Source: Selaginella tamariscina (lineage: Eukaryota > Streptophyta > Lycopodiopsida > Selaginellales > Selaginellaceae). From it: DNA of 64,000 nucleotides. The position numbers and the translations under genes are program-made. Each line of letters starts with the position of its first letter. Within the stretch, counting starts at the first letter, position 1. Shown piece after piece: positions 23,025 to 34,913 of this stretch. Below the pieces are notes generated by a model. It did not search any database and was not told the DNA's origin. It saw only the letters and a program-made list of their open reading frames with translations. The stretch covers positions 124,001 through 188,000 of the forward strand of contig PUQB01000473.1 of NCBI GenBank assembly GCA_003024785.1, written 5' to 3'.

Positions 23025-23645
23025 TCGCTATTCAAGACAAAACTGACCCTCTGCTATATTTGACAGGAAGGATACGAGGGGACCGAGTCCAAATGATGAT
23101 CGATACTGGAGCAACATATAACTTCATATCGACTAGTTTAGCTCGTCGATTGAATTTGGATATAATAAAGATGTGTGAATAAAGATCAATTTTGGCAAAG
23201 GTTCTCAAAATACTAATAATATAGCAAGGGCAGTTCCTGTCTAAATCAAAGATTAAAAGGCTAAGTTAGACTTAGTTGTCTTGAATATGATGGGGTTTGA
23301 ATTTGTTTTGGGTATGGAATAGTTCCATAAATATGTAATCGAAATGAGAGATTCTGAAGATAATCGAATCACGCTTGCAGTTGATAAAGAGGACATTAGA
23401 AAAACAACACTCAGGATGGAAACACTAATTGATAAGGATTAAATCCTATGTTCCTTACCTTAACTCAGTTATGTAAGGTAATTAGACATCGGGAACGTGT
23501 TTTTTGCAATGGTTTTGGATACTGATGAAGTCAAAATAGGAGATGGTTAAGGATATGTTCCTGAACCTATTTTGGAAGTTTTGAACATATTTAAAGACGT
23601 GTTGCCAGAAGACTTGCCGTCCGAGTTACCTCCACGTCGAGCTTG
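23025..23645 (+). pseudogene. Aspartic protease region of the alpha-family gypsy element
   Basis: DKTDPLLYLTGRIRGDRVQ is followed by MMIDTGATYNFIS (about 23093-23130), with the DTGA active-site motif of retroviral-type proteases. After a degraded stretch comes the usual link to reverse transcriptase, ILEVLNIFKDVLPEDLPSEL and PPRR (23572-23640). The expected reverse transcriptase does not follow: sequence of a different gag begins at about 23645, so this element is truncated at that junction. Confidence 0.7.
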
Positions 23646-25177
23646 TGGACCACATGATAGAAATTTTGCCAAGTTTGTTTCCACCAACAAGAGCCCCATA
23701 TCGGTTGAATCCTCAAGAGTTAATAAAATTGAAGAGATAGCTGACAGAATTAATCGAGTAAATGTCACTTGTTATATTTGTAAACAACAAGGACACTATA
23801 CCATCAAATGTCAACAACCATGACCACATGTACATGTTTTACATATAAACATGTGGGACACTATGAAAATGAGTGTCCTCAAAAACCTCAAACAACCCTT
23901 GCACCACAACAAAGGGACCAACCTAGTGTTTATTTGGTGGAATTAACAAGCAAACAAGGTGACTTAGATCTCTTAGGTCTTAAGAGAGCTAGAGGAGAGC
24001 AACAAGTTGAGCAACTTGAGTTAATGGAGACACGTGCAAGTAAGAAGAAAAGGAAGGAGGGCACCAAGCCATGATGTAAGGTTGGTATATAGGATATGGG
24101 GATTGGCAAAGGGCAAAAAGAGTATTCAATTATTGAGGATTTAGGAGATGCTCGTGCCAACAATACAGTTGCACAATTATTATCGAAATGCCCAAGCTTG
24201 AGGAGGGAGCTTCGATAAGGGATTAGTACTTGTAAAAAGAAGGTACGTCCTAGTGGTAAGGATAAGGTGATGCAAAATGTACATGTGATAACAAGAGAAT
24301 TTGATAAAATGTTGTGGCACCAATTGTGGATGTGTGGTTGATGGAATGTGTATGCAACGTGTTCTAGTAGATGGTGGTGTAAAGATCAATGTCATGAATA
24401 GTTGGTTGATGGAAAAACTTGGTCTTAGGTGCAACCAACCATTGAATTGGAGAATTAGGGTGGTAGATGATCAACATGTCAAGTTGGTAGGAATGATTAT
24501 TGACTTATCGATCATAGTGCATGGGATAACTACCTTTGTAGATGTGCATATCATGCAACTACGACGGGATGCACATAGTTATTTTATGATTGGATTGACC
24601 TTGGCTTTATAAGGTTGATGCTAAGAATTATTGAAAAAAAAGGGGAAATGACTATTGGTCATAAGTCAAGACGAGTGACAATAGGCATCAAGGAGAACAT
24701 AACAAAGGTTATAGATGAGGAGTCATCTTCCAGTGGAAATATGACTCTAGCAGTAATAGTGAGGTGACAACCTTGGATTTCGAGAGTGAGCAAGAGGAGC
24801 AGGAATTGTATGCCCTCAAGACAATTCCTAAGGTTGTTACACATGTGAGCCTCACAATAGGCATGAGGTCTATGATCAACAAACTCACCCATGAGCAGGA
24901 GGCTCAAGGAGGGGTAGTAGGGGTTGTTGAAAAGGGGCAGGAAGCAAATAGTGGCAACAAGTTTGAGGCAAAGAGAGTAAAGTGTCACTTTTGGAGAGCA
25001 TGCTTAGTCCAAGTTTGACTCTTGAGGAGAAGGAGCAATACCTGGCATGTTATTAAAGTTCCCCAAGTTGTTTGCGACATCATATAAGAAGCTTCGTTAG
25101 GTGGATATTGTGCAACATGAGATCCCACTTAAACCATGTATGAGGGGAGTTGCACAAAAGGCTTATAAGATGGGTCC
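23646..25177 (+). mobile_element. Ty3/gypsy element gypsy-2, 5' part (gag zinc knuckles, protease)
   Basis: The frame to 23820 carries a CCHC zinc knuckle, CYICKQQGHYTIKC, and a second one, CFTYKHVGHYENEC, in which the second Cys is Tyr. The frame 23808-24074 ends in KKKRKEG. A protease-like segment, RVLVDGGVKINVMN, lies at about 24358-24400, with DGG replacing DTG/DSG. The reverse transcriptase entry (IVQHEIPLKPCMRGVAQKAYKM) runs to 25172, where LARD-1 is inserted. The 5' LTR and gag start are missing. Confidence 0.7.
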
Positions 25178-26832
25178 TGTCAGAGTTTTAACCTAGAGGG
25201 CTAACACGTGGTTGCCAAGTGGCCTTCTGGCGTCAATCCCCTGTGTGTGAGCAATGCTAAATCTTCCAAGATGACCCCAAAAGTCTAACTCAAATGCCTA
25301 GTTAAACAAAAGATTTAAAGTCCTACCCTAAGTCCCCTAGAATGACCATCCTCTGAACCTTAGAGGATATCCCGAGTAGACTTTAGGATCCTATCCCAGT
25401 AGACCTAGATAGACTTATGCTCTAACCCCACAAAGGAGATGTCTCAACATACCCCCATAACATAGCTAAAGCATCGTCACTTACCCCTTGAGGAATCACC
25501 CTCATTTGGGAGTACAACCCCTTTAGGGCGATAAAGGTTACCCTGAACCATGACTAACCCCTAAGGGTTTGGGTGGCCAAGTCATACCCTAGACCTAGTG
25601 AGGACCCGAGTGTGCACCATAGGCGGACACGAGTGTTCTACTAAGCAAACTCCTTAAAGTTAGGTTTGGATAACCCTAAATACATGACCTTGCGAGTGCT
25701 TCACGAAAAAGCTCTTACTAATAAGCTTAGGTTTTTCAACCCCTAGATTCCAAGGAAAACACTCCCCTAGCAAGTGTGCCTAAGCACACTTACTTACAAG
25801 ACCTAACCTCTCTTGAGCAAATGCCCAAAGCTTAGCACTTTAGTGTGGGCACAAGCATGTCTATTTGCTAAGAGTATCCAACCCCTTGGTAACAAGCCCA
25901 TGACACACCCAAAGGGCATGCCTTGGGCGTTATATTGTGTAACGTCTAGCCTAGTGTCACATCTCCATGTGGACACTGCCTTCCACAATTGGGCTATCAT
26001 GCCATAGCCCTTAGATTCGAGAGTTGCACCAAGTGCCAAAACTGTGGCTCCTAAATGCCAACTCTAGAACCCTTAGTGAACCCTCAGGAACTAGGTAACG
26101 TGAACCTTGTCAAACAAGATCCACACCCACAGTTGGACAAGGACACATGTGCCTTGCTTGGCCGTGAGTGTACACCTAGCTTGACGTGGAGGAGGAGGCT
26201 GGAGACAAGCCTCACCTTGCCTCTTGGAACGTGCATTCCGACAAGACCTCCAGATGGATTCGCCAACGTTAAGGGTAAGCTACCCCGAAGGTGGGACGTA
26301 CCCCTGGCATCTGGAAGTTAGGGCGGCACAACAGAGGGTTGTGCCTTGACGACACAAGCTAGAGCTTGCACCGGGAGAAGAGTAACGAGCTCAGTCATGA
26401 ACCCAGGAACCCTCACTCCTACATACTACCTTATTTATGTGACAGAGGCCCCCCCCCTGTTTTCCTGTTTACATAAGTGGGCTAGCACTGAAATCTCATT
26501 CCCAGAGGGAATACTTGGTGAGTTATCCATCGACCCCTAAACCCTAACCTGTCAAACCTGGGGTATTTCTAAGCATATCCGACATGCCGAACTCACCAAC
26601 TAGCCATTAACCAACCGGGACACGAAAACCAAGGTAAGAGTTTTCTAGATGGAAGTGCTAGCTTCGCCTAGAGTTTCTTGCAAATACCTAATGACACCCG
26701 GCCGGACCATCACTAGATATCCAAGTGCACTAAGCGGGCCTGTTTCTTCTACACTAGGGCTTATCAACATAGTACAGTAGGTAACAACAGTCAACGTCCA
26801 AAGTAAAGGGAGTCATAGTAAAAACTATGACA
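25178..26832 (-). repeat. LARD-1 3' LTR
   Basis: This LTR reads TGTCATAG...CTCTGACA on the minus strand and is 1655 bp long. A 9-C run (G on the coding strand) at 26449-26457 lies next to ATTTATGTGAC, the reverse of the TATA-like GTCACATAAAT. Confidence 0.9.
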
Positions 26833-29800
26833 CACTCCCCGCCTTTGAAAATGTCAACGTCCAACTCCAAGACTAGATAATGTTAGAGAAAATTAACCAA
26901 AACTAACATATCACTCTATGAGTTAGCCAAAAGTTCACATAATTTATTACCCCCTTGCATTACGCGAAACCAAGTACTTCAGAACCGTCGTTCACTGAGT
27001 CGTAAACCCAGCTGCCGGAGGCACCACCTGCGACATGAAGTCACTTGGAGACCTTTTGCACGTCTGCAAAGTCTGTCACCCGACGCACACAACACATGGT
27101 TAATTTCTTTACTTAACTAGAATTTATATTGGAGGCCTCTAGTTAGTGTTGTTGCCGGCCCCTTGGTTAACAAGAAATAAAGGCTTGCTTTATTCCTTAA
27201 TATTAAACGCTGTTGACGACCTCTGTCGTCTAAACACAAAAGCACTTTTCTCAAATGCTTGACCAAACACCTTTGCATTTCTTTGATTTTCCAATGGTCA
27301 CATTTCCACATGTTACGATATACATTTCTGCATCCCTCGTGTTTCTCATTACCCTTTATAAGGGTCTGCTACTATACCTATCCTCATTAGTATATAGCTA
27401 CGCCAGACTAAGTATGAGACTTTTATCGGAATCAAGCTCTTTTCCAATATTAGAGTACTATTCCCGAAACCCTGTTCTTTGTAGACATGTCAATCTGGCC
27501 AGAGGCATCCAGAGGCGCATGGTTTACACATGTATACAACAAGATCTCGCCAATTTAAAACTGCCATCCACTTGGTGTGTCATTACATAATTTATTCCAA
27601 ATGGAATCAAATTTAGTCAAATCTGTGACCAAGTGTGATAGCACTACCATTTGTCTTTCACAACCAACTTGTACTCTTTATAACACCAACTAGTTCAGGG
27701 AACAAATAAGCTAACATATCTTTCTTACAAACCAATGTGGAAACTAGGAAATTCTAGTGCTTCAAATAGTAATCTTTAGATAGCACGTGTCTTAACTAAC
27801 ACTCTTATTGTACTCATTCCCCAAAGAGCACATCATACTAATGCCGTTCAATACTTCCTAACTCTTTATCTCATAAGTTTAAAAATACCGAATTTCAAAA
27901 CTTAGTTTCCCTGATAAGAGTCTCCCTGAACTCAGAATACTGCACGCCTTTATAACATTATATTCATTTCCAACTTTCAAATTGATTATGTAAATGTTTC
28001 TCAACACTATACCGAAGTATAGCATTTTCACTAATTGGAGCAATTAGTATTTTGATAAACATCTTTTTAAACTAATCCTTATTTTATAAACAGTTGCAAT
28101 TTCGATATTGATACTCTCAATAGATAATGATCGTTTCAACGTTCAAATTAAGCTTACCAACTAGTTGTTATACTAGCGGATATAAACTTACAATCATATC
28201 AATGTATCAAAATTTTACAACTATAATATAAACATGGTTTTAGTTTACATGAATCAAACTTCAGTTTTTGAGATGGAATATAATGTTATTACAGTATTCT
28301 GAGGAACTTGTTTAGAGACTAAAAGGAATCATAAACTAGTATCTGGTTCATCTAACTAATTTAGTAAGATATCAACCTCCACATAAATGTTATAATAACA
28401 CTGAAGTGTTATATCAACTTCATGTTTCAGTCATACCTTATAAACAATAATCAAAGTATCACATTACTCCTTAAGCAATGTATTAAGAAACTCCTCATTT
28501 CTCAACTAACTTGAAAAACACGTTTAAAGTTACAACACTAAGGTACTGCCTTACCAAAGTGAGATTTGCTGGAGTCTTTATATTTCACCACTTCATGTGA
28601 TCATAATCAAGTTTTGATATTGAGCGCTTCAAACTTAATATTGAAGAGATATCATACCATGCTTTGACAAGTCATTTAGGAAACCTCATATTCTCGAACC
28701 GGATATTGGACCATACGCTAGGAATCATGAACTATGATTATTAAGAAGGGACACTAACTTCTTGAGTTAATCACAAAACTTGATATCGTACTTTCACAAA
28801 TGTTAAAGTAAACTCAAGGAACACCATCAGACCTTGAGATAGAACTAACAACTAACCCAAGGAATATAATCAAACCTTGAGTGAAGAATAGTTCTATTTT
28901 TTGATATTTCAAAGAATTGAAGATACCTACTTTATAAGTTTTCTGAGTGCCCACAATTGCATGATGCAAAGTCACGAAACTGTTTTTTGAATAATTGTAT
29001 TCGGCTCTAAATGCACTTAAACCTCCAATGGAAATCCGATTGTTACTAGTTCATTGGTAATTATCAACATAAGTTATCAAACTTAGCAAGTTTCCTTACT
29101 TAGTCGATAAATAAAGTGGAGAATCTCAAATCATGCTCTTCTTAACCAAGGAATCACCCTTGAAGAGCTTATCCCCACATTACAAACAATGTTATAAATT
29201 TCAATATTAAAGAGTTAATAATAAAAATGCACATGTGTGCGCCGAACGCCTTCAGTATGCAAGTCCTTCATTACTTAGTAACATGAAAATGTAAATGTAT
29301 GTTTCCAACATTACTCTTTCTAGTAGATCATGCCATCTATCCCAAAAGCTGTATTGATAGGGATGCAACATTAAATCCATCTACTGCCAAAATTTATTAC
29401 TATATCTCATTCTTATGATCCTCATAATCAAGTTAGCCGAGCTAACTAACTTGAATACAAAGTGCATGCTTACAATTAACTAAGGTTTCAAGTTGTACTT
29501 TGTTTAAATCAGGTAACTTAAACTTAGTAAACTATTTCACCTAATGTTACTTGTAACTAGCATCATCAAAATATTGCGAATATCGAATAATACTTTGATT
29601 ACGTTGGATCTTCAAACCAACTGCTTAATATATTCATCATATGTTAATATTTCACATTTCGTTGTATTAAAAGTTCATCACCATAGTCTGCTTCTGAAGT
29701 TACACTCTAGAAAACACGCACTATAATGAGAGCTTATTTTATAACTTCTGTCAAAATGTAGTGTTCACTTTTATGTTTGAATATCCCTTCTTCTGAAGTC

Positions 29801-30334
29801 AAAGACACACATTTGAACATAAGTCTTTCCCCGTTTGAACACTATAGTTGGACTCGATATTGAATCTTGACCCATGCCAAAACTCAATTGACATAATCAT
29901 GTTCTCAAATCATGTGTTATCCCAAGTTTAAACACCTTAAAAAAAAGAAAAATTTTCAATAATATGTAGAACTTAGGATATCACAATACCCACCTCACAA
30001 GACTTAGTTTGTAAGCCAAAACAAACTAACATGCCATGTCTTGTGGAAGTATATGGTAAAGTAACATGAACATCCATAAAGTAAAGTAACCTGGCATACA
30101 ACTTGGAAGTTGCATTTCGTGTGCTACCTCCAACATTGGAATCCATAATCTACACCCACTTATGAAGTAGGTGTTCTTTAAAGAGTTATAGATCTCAGGA
30201 CTAACTCTCCACACAGAATTCAGACATTAGCCGAAAGTGATAAGTACTTAAAAAATTTAGAACTAACTAAATCCTGAAACACATTACAACTTTATGCAGT
30301 CCTACTAACCACAGAGAATAGCTCCAATACCAAT
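26833..30334 (-). other. LARD-1 internal region, conserved but non-coding
   Basis: This region is AT-rich and has no gag or pol homology in any frame. It is homologous, inverted, to the interior of LARD-2 (34914-38582): for example 27112-27240 corresponds to about 38170-38300, and 27360-27600 to about 37800-38030. Conservation of a long non-coding interior in two copies fits a large retrotransposon derivative. The longest open frames, such as 27255-27590, look accidental. Confidence 0.8.
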
Positions 30335-32006
30335 TGTCAATGTTTTAACCCGGAGGGCTAACACGTGACCGCAAAGTGGCTTTCCGGCGTCAATCCCCTA
30401 TGTGAGCAACGCTAAGTCTTCCAAGATGACCCCAAGAGTCTAACTCAAATGCCTAGTTAAATAGAAGATTTAAAGTCCTACCCTAAGTCCCCTAGAATGA
30501 CCATCCCCCAAAACCTAGAGAATATCCCGAGTAGACTTTAGGATCTTATCCCAGTAGACCTAGACAGACTTATGTCCTAACCCCACAAAGGAGATGTGTC
30601 TCACACATACCCCATGACAAAGCTAAAGCATCATCACTTACCCCTTGAGGAATCACCCTCATCTGGGAGTACAACCCCTTTAGGGCGACAACGGGTACCC
30701 TAAATCACAACTAACCCTTAAGGGTTTGGGTGGCCAAGTCATACCCTAGACCTAATGAGGACACGAGTGTGCGCCGTAGGCGAACACGAGTGTTCTATTA
30801 AGCAAACTCCCTAAGGCTAGGTTTGGATAACCCTAAGTACATGACCTTGCGAGTGCTTTATAAAAAGGCTCTTGCTAACAAGCTTAGGTTGTTCAACCCC
30901 TGGATTCCAAGGAGAACACTCCCCTAGCCAAGTGTGCCTAAGCACACCTAGTTACAAGACCTAACCTCCCTTGAGCAAATGCCCAAGGCTTAGCACCCTA
31001 GTGCGGGCACAAGCATGTCTGTTTGCTAGCCCCTTGGCGACAAGCCCATGACACAACCCCAAAGGGCGTGCCTTAGGCATTGTATCGTGTGACGTCTAGC
31101 CCAGTGTCACATCTCCATGTAACACTGCCTTCCACGATGTGGGTTATCATGCCATAGCCCTTAGATTCGAGAGTTGCACCAAGTGCCACAAATGTGGCTT
31201 CTAAATGCCAACTCTAGAACCCCTTAGTGAATCCTCAGGAAATAGGTAATGTGAACCTGTCAAATAAGATCCCACGCCCATAGTTGGACAAGGACACAGA
31301 TGTGCCTTGCTTGGCCGTGAGTGCTACACCTAGCTTGACATGAAGGAGGAGGCTGGAGACAAGCCTCTACCTTTGCCTCTTGGAACGTGTAATCTGATAA
31401 GACCTTCCAGACATGAATTTGCCAATGTTAAGGGTAAGCTACCCCAAAGGTGGGACGTACCCTTGTCATTTGGAACTTGGGGCAGCGCAACGAGGGTTAT
31501 GCCTTGATGACACAAGCTAGAGCTTGCATTGGGAGAAGAGTAACGAGCTCAGTCATGAACCCAGAAACCCTCACTCCTACATACTCTACCTTATTTATGT
31601 GATAGAACCCCCCCCCCCCCCCCCTGTTTTTTGTTTACATAAGTGGGTTGGCATGAAATCTCTAGGTTTGATAGGTTAGGGTTTAGGGGTCGATGGATAA
31701 CTCACCAAGTATATTCCCTTTGGGAATGAGATTTTTCTAAACCTATTCAACATGTCGAACTCACCAGAACTAGCTATTAACCCAACCGGGACACGGAAAC
31801 CAAGGTAAGAGTTTTCTAAATGGAAGTGCTAGCTTCACCCAGAGTTTCTTGCAAATACCTAATGACACCTGGCTGGACCATCACTAGATATTCAAGTGCA
31901 CTAAGCGGGCCTGTTTCTTCTACACCTAGGGCTTATCAACATAGTACAATAGGTAAGAATAATCAACGTCCAAAGTAAAAGGGGAGTCATAGTAAAAACT
32001 ATGACA
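30335..32006 (-). repeat. LARD-1 5' LTR
   Basis: This LTR is 1672 bp, close to the 1655-bp partner and clearly diverged by point changes and small indels. It has a 17-C run at 31608-31624 where the partner has 9. It is followed at 32007 by the target duplication GGTCC. Confidence 0.9.
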
Positions 32007-32011
32007 GGTCC

Positions 32012-33584
32012 TTTGAAATAGAGCATAATTTATGAGGAGCTCATGAAGTTACGATGTTTGGATTAAGGTGGAGACATCAGATTGGGTTTCTCTTGTGGTG
32101 GTAACCTCAAAGAAAAATGGTAACTGGCGAGTTTGTGTCAACTTCAACGATTAAATGATGGCGATCATCACCCCATTCCTTTCATGAATGAGATACTTGA
32201 TGAAGTGACAGGGCATGAGATGTACACATTTTGTGATGGGTACTTTGGATATTTTCAAGTCAGGATTCGAGAGGAGGACCAATTGAAGACCACCTTTACC
32301 ACACCATAGGGAACCTTTAATTATAGGGTGATGCCATTCGAACACAAATGCTCCAACAACATTTCAATGATTGATGAACAAGGTGTTTGAACTATATTTT
32401 GGTTCATTCATTAGGGTTTACCTTGATGACTTTTGCATCTATAGCGATAGGATGAGCCATCTGGAGAAGGTACAACTAGATGATGCAAAAGGATGCTTGA
32501 ACCCGAAAAAGTGTCAGATTGGTAGTACTAAGGGCACCTTAGTAGGACATGTGATCTCAAAGGATGGCATTGGGCCAAGTCAAGAAAAGGCGGACAAACT
32601 ACTCATGTTGCCAACTCTGACTTGTGTCAAGGAGGTACAAAAGTTTGTACGGTTGGCAGGGTACTACTGCAGATTTATGGAGGGATTCACAAAGATGGCA
32701 TATCCATTGAACCAACTACTTCGCAAGGGAGTCACATTTCTTCATGTCAAACATCGATTAAAAAGTTCAACATTGCACTAAGTTCACATCCATTTTGGTG
32801 GCACGTAAATGGGAGGAGTTGCTTTACGTCAACCTTAATGTTGGAGAAGTTTTGATCACTGTGATTCTGATGCAAAAGGGAACAAGCTGATATTTGTTTT
32901 CTATTTATTATGTAAGAAGACAATTACAAGGGCCAGAGCTCAACTACCCATTGTTGGAGAAGCAAGCGGCAGCAATCATATATGCAGTAGAGAAGTTCAG
33001 CCGTTACTTGCAGGGGCGCCACTTTGTTTTCCTCATCAACAATGCAGCACTTAAGTACATTGCCAACAAGCTTGAACTCATAGGGAAGTTTTCTAGGTGG
33101 ATCATGACCTTGGTTGAGTATGATTTTGAGTTTCAACATGAGAAAAGCACAGAGCGGGTCTAGCAGAAATGTTAAACCAAGGTGACATTGAAAAGTTCCA
33201 TTATCTCTTAGAGGTTTATGCTCTTTCACCCAACATGGAGGATTATCAAGAAGTTTATGATTTCTTGATGGATGGGAAGTTTCTAGAAGGTTGTACAACA
33301 ACCTAGAAGAAGAAGAAGATCATGCGACAATCTCAACCCTATATGGTGATGAGGGAGTTACTTTATAGGATAGGGTGAGATGGTGTGCTTCGACGAGCAG
33401 TGGGTCGTCAGGAGAGAAAATAGATCATGGAGCAATGCCATGAAGGATTTTACAATGGACACTTCTCGCACGATTATACTTCTAGGAAGATAGTCAATGC
33501 AAGATATTTTTGGCCAACCCTCTTCAAGGATGTTAAGGAGTGTTGCCAGACTTGCCAAGTTTGCCAAACTTGTAGGAGAAGAGT
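32012..33584 (+). mobile_element. gypsy-2 reverse transcriptase, RNase H and integrase start
   Basis: Frames give SKKNGNWRVCV (about 32110), a DGYFGYFQVRIREEDQLKTTF block (32238-32300), and the polymerase active site RVYLDDFCIYSD (32410-32450). The connection LVGHVISKDGIGPSQEKAD and a KFVRLAGYYCRFMEGF block follow (32530-32690). RNase H-like sequence is YPLLEKQAAAIIYAVEKFSRYL and NNAALKYIANK (32940-33070). The integrase zinc-binding start, with CHEGFYNGHFSHDYT and CCQTCQVCQTC, lies at 33435-33575. The sequence is stopped by LARD-2 at 33585 and continues at 40314. It is of non-chromodomain gypsy type as far as can be read. Confidence 0.8.
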
Positions 33585-34913
33585 TGTCATAGTTTTTACT
33601 ATGACTCCCCTTTTACTTTGGACGTTGACTATTGTTACCTACTATACTATGTTGATAAGCCCTAGGTGTAGAAGAAATAAGCCCGCTTAGTACACTGGAT
33701 ATCTAGTGATGGTCCAATCGGGTGTCATTAGGTATTTGCAAGTAACTCTGGGCGAAGCTAGCACTTCCATCTAGAAAACTTTTACATTGGTTTCTGTGTC
33801 CTGTGGGTTAATGGCTAGTTTTGGTGAGTTCGACATGTCGGATATGTTTAGAAATATCCCTAGGTTTGACAGGTTAGGGTTTAGGGTTTGATGGATAACT
33901 CACCAAGTATATTACCTTTGGGAATGAGATTTCGTGCAACCCACTTATGTAAATAGGAAAATAAAGGGGAGGGAGGGAGGGAGGGAGGGGGCGGGGGGGC
34001 TTTGTCACATAAATAAGGTAGTATGTAGGAGTGAGGGTTCCTAGGTTCATGACTGTGCTTGCATCGTCAAGGCACAACCCTCTGTTGTGCCACCCTAACT
34101 TTCAGATGATAGGGGTACGTCCCACCTTCGGGGTAACTTACCCTTAACGTTAGCGAATCCATGTCTATGAGGTCTTGTCGGATTGCATGTTCCAAGAGGC
34201 AGAGGTAGAGGCTTGTCTCCAACCTCCTCCTTCATGTCATGCTAGGTGTAACACTCACGGCCAAGCAAGGCACATATGTGTCCTTGTCCAACTGTGGGCG
34301 TGGGATCTTGTTTGACAGGTTCACATTACCTAGTTCTTGAGGGTTCACTAAGGGGTTCTAGAGTTGGCATTTAGAAGCCACGGCCATTTAGCGTCATCAC
34401 CCTGTGTGAGCAACACTTCTTCCAAAATAACCCTAAGAGTCTGACTCAAAGGCCCAACTAAGCAGAAAACTTAGAGTCCTACCCTAAGTCCCTAGAATGA
34501 CCATCCCCTGAACCCTAGAAGATAACCCAAGTAGACTTTAGGATCCTGTCCCAGTAGACCTAGACATGCTCATACCCTAACCCCACAAAGGAGATGTGTC
34601 TCACACATACCCCCGTGACATAGCCAAGGCATCGTCACTTACCCCTTGAAGAATCACCCTCATTCGAGAGTACAACCCCTTTAGGGCAACAAGGGGTACC
34701 CTGAACCACGACTAACCCTTAAGGGTTTGAGTGGCCAAGTCATACCCTAGACCTAGGGCTAATACTTAATGAGGACACAAGTGTGCGACGTAGGCGAACA
34801 CGAGTGTTTTACTAAGCAAACTCCCTAAGGCTAGGTTTGGATAACCCTAAGTACATGATCGTGTGAGTGCACTTGGCAGCCACGTGTTGGCCCTTCAGGT
34901 TAAAACTCTGACA
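33585..34913 (+). repeat. LARD-2 5' LTR (internally deleted)
   Basis: The length is 1329 bp against 1726 bp in the 3' LTR. Most of the difference is a missing block at about 34383, where GAAGCCACG jumps to GCCATTTAGCGTC. A (GGGA)n stretch lies at 33968-34000 just before TTTGTCACATAAATAAGG. Confidence 0.9.

Larger units (their letters stand above)
25178..32006 (-). mobile_element. LARD-1: non-coding LTR retrotransposon, minus orientation
   Basis: The element is complete: LTRs at 25178-26832 (3' LTR) and 30335-32006 (5' LTR) frame a 3502-bp interior. A perfect 5-bp target duplication GGTCC (25173-25177 and 32007-32011) flanks it. The primer site (30321-30332, minus strand TGGTATTGGAGC) and polypurine tract (26833-26845, minus strand AAAGGCGGGGAGTG) are both visible. 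No gag or pol protein was recognised in any frame, so it must be moved by enzymes of a relative; the alpha family shares its LTR ends and primer site. Reverse transcriptase code of gypsy-2 resumes directly at 32012. Confidence 0.9.

Noticed and set aside
27255..27590. 111-codon frame inside LARD-1
   Set aside because: No domain, not kept as an open frame in LARD-2, and the reverse strand is equally unremarkable.
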